DNA of 27,295 bases from Hydrogenophaga sp. GTDB taxonomy: Bacteria; Pseudomonadota; Gammaproteobacteria; Burkholderiales; Burkholderiaceae_C. The DNA lies in the NCBI GenBank assembly GCA_021154985.1, contig JAJNQE010000070.1, forward strand, positions 1 to 27,295, in the 5' to 3' direction. Shown here one piece after another: positions 21,590 to 27,295 of this stretch (position 1 is its first letter; every line of letters begins with the position of its first letter). Under the pieces are notes generated by a model. The model searched no databases, was not told the origin of the DNA, and saw only the letters and a list, made by a program, of their open reading frames with translations. Both the position numbers and the translations under genes were made by a program.

Positions 21590-22864
21590 ATGGAACACCC
21601 TTCGCTTCTTCTTGCACGCGCCGTGCTGGCCCTCGCTGGCCTGCTTGTGCTGGTCACACCCGCTGCCGCCGATGAACCTCTGAGCCTGAGCGCTGCGGTG
21701 AGCGCAGCCCTGGCCCACTCGCGCAGCCTCGACGCATCAACCGCCGCCGCGCAAGGCGCACGCGAGATGGCGGTCGCGGCAGCGCAGCGGCCCGACCCAG
21801 TGCTGCGCCTGTCGCTGGACAACTTGCCGGTGGACGGACCTGAGCGCTTCAGCACCACACGCGATTTCATGACCATGCGCTCCATCGCGCTCATGCAGAC
21901 CCTGCCCAACGCGGACAAGCGCCGCGCGCGGGGCGAGCGCTTTGAACGCGAAGCCGAGGCGGCGCTGAGTGAACGCGCGCAACGGATGGCCATGCTGCAG
22001 ACCGAGGTCGCCCAGGCATGGCTGGAGCGCCGCATGCAGGAGCAGCGTTGGTTGGTGTTGCAGGCGCAGCTCACAGAGGCGCGTGTGATGGTGGAGACGA
22101 CCGAGGCGGCACTGCGCGGTGGGCGCGGCTCCACGGCCGACGCCCTGAGCGCGCGCGAGGCGCTGGCCCAGCTGGAGCAAGGCCTGATCGGCGCGCAGGC
22201 CGAGCGCGCCAACGCCCGCCTCACGCTGGCGCGCTTCACCGGTGGGCCGCCGGACCAGCCGCTGGCCGATCCACCGCCCATGCGGCAGATCACCGCAGCG
22301 GTGGGTGAAGCGGACCCATTGCGCAACCTGCCCGATCTCGTTGCGCTGCAGGCTCGCGAGGCTGTGGCCCGGGCCGAGGCTGAAATCGCCCGCCAGGACC
22401 TCAAGCCCGACTGGAGCGTCGAACTCATGTTCAGCCAGCGCGGTTCGCAGTTCTCCAACATGGTGTCAATCGGCGTGTCGGTGCCGTTGCAGTGGGACAA
22501 GCCGCAGCGGCAGCAGCGCGAAGTCGCCGCGCGACTCGCCCGAGTGAACGAGCTGGAAGCCGAGCGCGAAGAGCAGACGCGCGAGCGTGTGCTGCAAGTG
22601 CAGCGCTGGCAGCACGACTGGCGCGCCGGGCTGCAGCGGCTGGCGCACCTGGATGCGCAACGCCAGCCGCTGGCGGGACAGCGGATTGAAGTGGCGCTCG
22701 CTGCTTACCGTGGCGGTAGAGAGGGTCTGGGCGCCGTGCTGCAGGCGCGCCGCGATGCGCTGAGCCTGGCGCTGGAGCGGCTGATGCTGGAGCGCGAAAC
22801 CGCCGGCCTTTGGGCGCGGCTTGAATACCTGTTCCCCAACACCTCCGCGGGAGTGAAGCCATGA
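21590..22864 (+). CDS. cusC: CusC/CzcC-like outer-membrane efflux factor
   Basis: This 424-residue TolC-family protein has a signal peptide (about 1-27, ending TPAAA). Two OEP repeats are rich in Ala/Arg/Glu coiled-coil helices (e.g. LSLSAAVSAALAHSRSLDASTAAA near the start, EVAARLARVNELEAEREEQTRERVLQ further on). It forms the outer-membrane channel of the tripartite Cu(I)/Ag(I) pump. It overlaps cusB by four bases (ATGA), so translation is coupled. No lipobox Cys is seen after the signal, unlike E. coli CusC. GC content and codon bias are very high, more extreme than in the oxidase operon. Confidence 0.88.
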   Translation: MEHPSLLLARAVLALAGLLVLVTPAAADEPLSLSAAVSAALAHSRSLDASTAAAQGAREMAVAAAQRPDPVLRLSLDNLPVDGPERFSTTRDFMTMRSIALMQTLPNADKRRARGERFEREAEAALSERAQRMAMLQTEVAQAWLERRMQEQRWLVLQAQLTEARVMVETTEAALRGGRGSTADALSAREALAQLEQGLIGAQAERANARLTLARFTGGPPDQPLADPPPMRQITAAVGEADPLRNLPDLVALQAREAVARAEAEIARQDLKPDWSVELMFSQRGSQFSNMVSIGVSVPLQWDKPQRQQREVAARLARVNELEAEREEQTRERVLQVQRWQHDWRAGLQRLAHLDAQRQPLAGQRIEVALAAYRGGREGLGAVLQARRDALSLALERLMLERETAGLWARLEYLFPNTSAGVKP

Positions 22865-24468
22865 ACAAGACAACCTCCCTCATCGCCCTGGCCGCTGCGG
22901 CCGCAGTCGTTGCCGTGGGCGGTGGCGCCTGGTGGCTGGGCATGCAGCAGGGCATGGGCCACACCACGCAGACCACCGCACAGCCTGCGGCAAGCACCAG
23001 CACAGCGTCCACCGACGACCCGTCGCTGTGGACCATCCCGCAGGGCGAAGAAGCCACGCGCCGGCATATCCGCGATGCTCTCAAGGCCGGCGATGTGGAC
23101 CCGGCCACGGGTCGGCGAATCCTGAACTACCACGACCCGATGGTGCCGGGCAAGAACTTCGAGGCCCCGGCCAAGTCGCCCTTCATGGACATGATGCTGG
23201 TGCCGCGTTACGCCGGCAGCGATGCGGCCGACGCCAGCAGCGTCACGGTGAGTCCGCGCATCCAGCAGAACCTGGGCTTGCGCACCGCGCCGGTGGTGGA
23301 GGGCTCGCTGGTGTCGGAGGTGACGGCGGTGGGCAATGTGGCCTGGAACGAGCGTGAGCGTGTGGAACTGAGTTCGCGCGCCATGGGCTTCGTGGAGAAG
23401 CTGCATGTGAAGGCCGCGCTCGACCGTGTGGCCGCCGGTGCACCGCTGGCCGAGCTGTACGTGCCCGACTGGGTGGCCGCGCAGGAGGAGTACCTCGCGC
23501 TTGCGCGCCTGAGCGTTGACGGCACCGACACATTGAAAGATGCCGCGCGCCAGCGCATGCGCCAGGCCGGCATGACACCCGCGCACATCCAGCGCGTGGT
23601 GGCCTCCGGCGTGGTGCAGCCGCGCTTCACGCTCACCGCGCCCATCGCCGGCATCGTGAGCGAACTCATGGTGCGTGAGGGCGCCACCGTGATGCCGGGC
23701 ATGACGCTCATGCGTCTGCAGGGCACCCGCACCGTGTGGGCCGAAGGCGCCGTGCCGGAGAGCCAGGCAGGGCTGCTGAAGCCGGGTGCGCGCGTGCGTA
23801 CCACCAGCCCCGGTGCGCCAGGGCAGACGTTTGAAGGCCAGGTGCAAGCGTTGCTGCCTGAAGTAGATTCGGTCACGCGCACCATTCGCGCTCGCGTGCA
23901 ACTGGCCAACCCGCAGGGTCGGCTGGTACCGGGCATGCTGGTGAGCATGCGGCTGGATCGACCCAAGACCGCCACCACGCTGCTGGTGCCCAGCGACGCA
24001 GTGATTCACACCGGGCGGCGCAGCGTGGTGATGGTGGCCGAGGAGGGCGGGCGGTTCCGTCCGGTGGAGGTGACGGCGGGCCTGGAGGTGGGTGGCCAGA
24101 CCGAGATCAGCGCTGGTCTTCAGATGGGACAGCGCGTGGTGCTTTCGGGCCAGTTCCTGATCGACTCCGAAGCCAGTCTGCGCGGGCTGGAGGCGCGGCT
24201 CAACCAGGAGCCTGCGCCCACGGTTCAGCGCTACACCACCGACGCGGTGATCGACGCACTCAGCGGCGACACGGTCACGCTCACGCACCCGCCCATTGCG
24301 GCGCTGAAGTGGCCAACGATGCAAATGGACTTCAAACTGCCGCCGCGAGCGCAGCAGCCACGCGATCTGGAGGCGGGGGACCGCCTGCAGATCGAGTTTG
24401 AAATGCAGGGCGGGGACGTACCGCGCATCACCAGCCTGCAGCGTGTGGCACCGGAGGCCGGCAAATGA
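22861..24468 (+). CDS. cusB: CusB-like membrane-fusion protein with C-terminal CusF domain
   Basis: This 535-residue protein has an N-terminal membrane segment (about 9-28). A degenerate heavy-metal-binding segment follows (YHDPMVPGK...SPFMDMMLVPRY, about 95-118, Met-rich but without Cys). Then come lipoyl/beta-barrel and helical hairpin domains of the RND adaptor family. Residues ~455-535 form a fused CusF domain with His476, Trp484, Met487 and Met489 (THPPIAALKWPTMQM). Spacing is identical to His36/Trp44/Met47/Met49 of E. coli CusF. SilB of Cupriavidus has the same fusion. It links CusA to CusC and delivers Cu(I). It overlaps cusA by four bases (ATGA). Confidence 0.93.
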   Translation: MNKTTSLIALAAAAAVVAVGGGAWWLGMQQGMGHTTQTTAQPAASTSTASTDDPSLWTIPQGEEATRRHIRDALKAGDVDPATGRRILNYHDPMVPGKNFEAPAKSPFMDMMLVPRYAGSDAADASSVTVSPRIQQNLGLRTAPVVEGSLVSEVTAVGNVAWNERERVELSSRAMGFVEKLHVKAALDRVAAGAPLAELYVPDWVAAQEEYLALARLSVDGTDTLKDAARQRMRQAGMTPAHIQRVVASGVVQPRFTLTAPIAGIVSELMVREGATVMPGMTLMRLQGTRTVWAEGAVPESQAGLLKPGARVRTTSPGAPGQTFEGQVQALLPEVDSVTRTIRARVQLANPQGRLVPGMLVSMRLDRPKTATTLLVPSDAVIHTGRRSVVMVAEEGGRFRPVEVTAGLEVGGQTEISAGLQMGQRVVLSGQFLIDSEASLRGLEARLNQEPAPTVQRYTTDAVIDALSGDTVTLTHPPIAALKWPTMQMDFKLPPRAQQPRDLEAGDRLQIEFEMQGGDVPRITSLQRVAPEAGK

Positions 24469-27295
24469 TCGCCAGTCTGATCCGCTGGAGCATTGCCAAC
24501 CGTTTCCTCGTGCTGCTGGCCACCGCGCTGCTGAGCGCCTGGGGTGTGGTAGCCCTGCAGCGCACACCGCTGGACGCGCTGCCCGACCTGTCCGACACGC
24601 AGGTGATCATCCGCACCACATGGCCCGGCCAGGCGCCACAGCTCGTGGAGAACCAGGTCACCTACCCGCTGACCACCACCATGCTTTCGGTGCCGGGCGC
24701 TCGCGCGGTGCGCGGCTTCTCCATGTTCGGCGACAGCTTTGTGTACGTGCTGTTTGAAGATGCGGTGGACCCTTACTGGGCGCGCTCGCGTGTGCTGGAG
24801 TATTTGAACCAGGTGCAGGCACGCCTGCCGCGTGGGGCCAGCTCCAGCATCGGGCCGGACGCCACCGGCGTTGGCTGGATTTACCAGTACGCGCTGGTGG
24901 ACCGCACCGGTGGGCAGGACGTGGCGCAGCTGCGCGCCCTGCAGGACTGGTTCGTGCGCTTCGAGCTCAAGACCGTGCCCGACGTGGCCGAGGTGGCGAG
25001 CGTGGGCGGCATGGTCAAGCAGTACCAGATCGTGCTCGACCCCGACAAGATGGCCGCTTACCGCGTGACGCAATCCATGGTGGCCGATGCGGTGGGGCGC
25101 GGCAACCAGGAGGCCGGGGGATCGGTGCTGGAGCTGGGCGAGGCCGAGTACGCGGTTCGCGCCAGCGGTTACCTCAAGACGCTCGACGACTTCCGCGCCA
25201 TTCCGCTCATCACCAGCGCCGCTGGTGTGTCGGTGCGCCTGGGCGACGTGGCGCGCGTGCAGACCGGGCCGGAGATGCGCCGTGGCATCGGAGAGCTCAA
25301 CGGCGAGGGCGAGGCGGTGGGCGGTGTGGTGGTGATGCGCTCGGGCAAGAACGCGCTGCAGACCATCGCGGCGGTGAAGACGCGGCTGACCGAATTGCAG
25401 CGCAGCCTGCCGGCTGGCGTGGAGATCGTGCCGGTGTACGACCGCTCGGGCCTGATCGAGCGCGCGGTGAAGAACCTCGGTGAAAAGTTGCTGGAAGAGT
25501 TCATCGTGGTGGCGCTGGTGTGCCTGGCCTTTTTGTTTCACCTGCGCAGCGCGCTGGTGGCCAGCGTGTCGCTGCCGCTGGGCGTGTTGATGGCCTTCAT
25601 CGTGATGCAGCAGCAGGGTATCAACGCCAACGTGATGTCGCTGGGGGGCATCGCCATTGCCATCGGCGCCATGGTGGACGCGGCCATCGTGATGATCGAA
25701 AACGCCCACAAGCACCTGGAGCGCTGGGCGCACCACCACCCGGGCGAAACGCTGCAGGGTGAGCCGCGGTGGCGCGTGATTGGTGACGCCGCCGCCGAGG
25801 TGGGTCCAGCGCTCTTCTTCTCGCTGCTCATCATCACGCTGAGCTTCATTCCGGTGTTCACGCTGGAGGCGCAGGAGGGCAGGCTGTTCGCACCGCTGGC
25901 CTTCACCAAAACCTACGCCATGGCGGCCTCTGCCGGTCTGGCCGTGACGCTCATCCCGGTGCTGATGGGTTACCTGATCCGTGGACGCATCCCGGCCGAG
26001 ACCGCCAACCCGTTGAACCGCGCGCTGATCGCGCTGTACCGACCGGTGCTGGATGCGGTGCTGAAAGCGCCGAAGCTCACGCTGGTGGTGGCGGCCTTGG
26101 TGCTGGTGGCCAGCATGTGGCCGCTGCGCCAACTGGGCAGCGAGTTCATGCCGCCGCTGGACGAGGGCGATCTGCTTTACATGCCGACCGCGCTGCCCGG
26201 GCTCTCGGCGTCCAAGGCGGCCGAGCTGCTGCAGCAGACCGACCGGCTCATCAAGACCATCCCCGAGGTGCAGAGCGTGTACGGCAAGGCCGGGCGCGCC
26301 GAGACCGCCACCGATCCGGCGCCGCTGGAGATGTTCGAGACCACGATCCAGTTCAAACCGCGCAACGAATGGCGAGCCGGCCTCACGCCCGAGGCGCTGA
26401 TCGAGGAGCTCGACCGCACCGTGCGCGTGCCCGGTCTCTCCAACATCTGGGTGCCCCCGATCCGCAACCGCATCGACATGCTGGCCACCGGTATCAAGAG
26501 CCCTGTGGGCGTGAAGGTGGCTGGTCCCGACCTCGCCACCATCGACCGCCTGACCGGCGAGATCGAGAAAGCGGTGAAGGACGTACCCGGCGTCAGCAGC
26601 GCCCTGGCCGAGCGCCTCACGGGCGGTCGTTACATCGACGTGGACATCCGCCGCTCGGACGCCGCGCGCTACGGCCTGAACATTGCCGACGTGCAGGACA
26701 TCGTGGCCGGCAGCGTGGGCGGCATGAACATCGGTGAGACGGTGGAGGGGTTGCAACGTTTCCCGATCAATTTGCGCTACCCGCGCGAGTTGCGCGACTC
26801 GCTTCCCGAGCTGCGCGCGCTGCCCATCGTGGCGCCCGGCGGCCAGCGCCTGGTGTTGTCCGACGTGGCCGACCTGCGCATCACCGAAGGCCCACCCATG
26901 CTGCGCAGCGAGAACGCGCGCCTGGCTGGTTTTGTGTACGTGGACATCCGCGGGCGCGACCTGCGCGGTGCGGTGCTGGACATGCAACGCGCAGTGACAG
27001 AACAGGTGGTGTTGCCCCCCGGGTACTCGGTGTCGTGGTCGGGGCAGTTCGAGTTCCTGGAGCGCGCCACCGCCAAGCTCAAGCTGGTGGTGCCGGTCAC
27101 GCTGCTGATCATCTTCGTGTTGCTGTACCTGATCTTCCGCCGCTTCGACGAGGCGCTGTTGATCATGGCCACGCTGCCATTTGCTTTGGTGGGTGGGGTG
27201 TGGTTCCTCTGGCTGCTGGGGCACAACCTGTCGGTGGCCAGTGTGGTGGGCTTCATTGCGCTGGCCGGTGTGGCGGCCGAGTTCGGCGTGATCAT
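24465..27295 (+). CDS. cusA: CusA-like Cu(I)/Ag(I) RND efflux pump, 3' end cut by window edge
   Basis: The first 943 residues are present; E. coli CusA has 1047, so about 100 are missing. The N-terminus (IASLIRWSIANRFLVLL) and DALPDLSDTQVII are typical of heavy-metal RND pumps. The proton-relay Asp405 lies in GAMVDAAIVMIENAHKHLE. The three pore methionines of E. coli CusA fall at exactly the same numbers here: Met573 (LLYMP), Met623 (PLEMFETT) and Met672 (RIDMLATG). This points to monovalent Cu/Ag rather than Zn/Cd/Co (CzcA). It uses proton flow to export Cu(I)/Ag(I) through CusB and CusC. It is preceded by the coupled cusC and cusB genes. Confidence 0.96.
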   Translation, partial: MIASLIRWSIANRFLVLLATALLSAWGVVALQRTPLDALPDLSDTQVIIRTTWPGQAPQLVENQVTYPLTTTMLSVPGARAVRGFSMFGDSFVYVLFEDAVDPYWARSRVLEYLNQVQARLPRGASSSIGPDATGVGWIYQYALVDRTGGQDVAQLRALQDWFVRFELKTVPDVAEVASVGGMVKQYQIVLDPDKMAAYRVTQSMVADAVGRGNQEAGGSVLELGEAEYAVRASGYLKTLDDFRAIPLITSAAGVSVRLGDVARVQTGPEMRRGIGELNGEGEAVGGVVVMRSGKNALQTIAAVKTRLTELQRSLPAGVEIVPVYDRSGLIERAVKNLGEKLLEEFIVVALVCLAFLFHLRSALVASVSLPLGVLMAFIVMQQQGINANVMSLGGIAIAIGAMVDAAIVMIENAHKHLERWAHHHPGETLQGEPRWRVIGDAAAEVGPALFFSLLIITLSFIPVFTLEAQEGRLFAPLAFTKTYAMAASAGLAVTLIPVLMGYLIRGRIPAETANPLNRALIALYRPVLDAVLKAPKLTLVVAALVLVASMWPLRQLGSEFMPPLDEGDLLYMPTALPGLSASKAAELLQQTDRLIKTIPEVQSVYGKAGRAETATDPAPLEMFETTIQFKPRNEWRAGLTPEALIEELDRTVRVPGLSNIWVPPIRNRIDMLATGIKSPVGVKVAGPDLATIDRLTGEIEKAVKDVPGVSSALAERLTGGRYIDVDIRRSDAARYGLNIADVQDIVAGSVGGMNIGETVEGLQRFPINLRYPRELRDSLPELRALPIVAPGGQRLVLSDVADLRITEGPPMLRSENARLAGFVYVDIRGRDLRGAVLDMQRAVTEQVVLPPGYSVSWSGQFEFLERATAKLKLVVPVTLLIIFVLLYLIFRRFDEALLIMATLPFALVGGVWFLWLLGHNLSVASVVGFIALAGVAAEFGVI

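Noticed and set aside
24231..27224. A 997-codon open frame antisense to cusB/cusA
   Set aside because: Very His/Arg/Gln-rich with no domain or membrane pattern; a by-product of high-GC codon bias opposite a clear RND gene.
1..27295. Search for insertion sequences, integrases, tRNA att sites and CRISPR arrays to explain the island
   Set aside because: None seen by reading both strands; acquisition by transfer is plausible from content but has no direct mark in this window.

Overview
The window reads as a high-GC chromosome or large plasmid segment from a betaproteobacterium, most likely Burkholderiales and probably Comamonadaceae. This placement rests on codon usage, on the CopK/CusF/DUF305/DUF2933 gene set and on protein resemblance, not on any database search. 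Nearly the whole window is a heavy-metal resistance island for nickel, copper and mercury. No transposase, integrase, tRNA, rRNA or CRISPR array was seen.

Layout. (1) 1-1170 (-): a MOT1-type molybdate/sulfate permease, cut by the left edge. (2) 1336-4959: a nickel block. nreA (metal-sensing repressor) and nreB (MFS exporter with a His-rich tail) are transcribed left; a His-rich anchored protein, a HupE/UreJ-like permease and an Ala/Pro-rich anchored protein are transcribed right. The two arms share an intergenic region holding a CsoR/RcnR-like operator candidate. (3) 5016-8183: a copper-homeostasis core with copA (P1B ATPase, -), copZ (+) and cueR (+). It has three MerR-type promoters with 19-bp spacers, two carrying the same dyad. 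(4) 8369-12085 (+): a secreted hypothetical protein, a Met-rich lipoprotein, a DUF2933 protein and a second copper ATPase whose N-terminus has YHS and CPMHP/CGM domains. An FNR/Anr-like box lies upstream. (5) 12305-14101: copK, then a short mercury operon (merT, merP and a GDCCVxC Cys-rich protein) divergent from merR. There is no merA in the window. (6) 14156-18281 (-): DUF305 protein, CusF, CopI-like cupredoxin, TAT-exported multicopper oxidase and a short TolC-like protein. (7) 18422-20550 (+): the CusR/CusS-type two-component system, divergent from block 6 across a CusR-like box. (8) 20487-21023 (-): a membrane-bound metal-dependent hydrolase-like protein. (9) 21134 to the right edge (+): a Cys-rich secreted protein and the cusCBA copper/silver RND efflux genes, with cusA cut by the window end.

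How it works together (inference from families). CueR would sense cytoplasmic Cu(I) and induce CopA and CopZ. CusRS would sense periplasmic copper and induce the oxidase/cupredoxin/CusF operon, and possibly cusCBA. The multicopper oxidase would oxidise Cu(I); CusF, CopI, CopK, DUF305 and the Met-rich lipoprotein would buffer periplasmic copper; CusCBA would expel it from the cell. NreA would derepress NreB under nickel. The mercury block carries import and binding functions without a visible reductase.

Most interesting points: the mer operon without merA but with a GDCCVxC protein; CopK lacking most of the known Cu(I) methionine ligands; an apparently leaderless merT; paired identical CueR dyads; an FNR-like site in a copper locus; and the nickel repressor's H-C-H-C residue set shared with the divergent HupE cassette.
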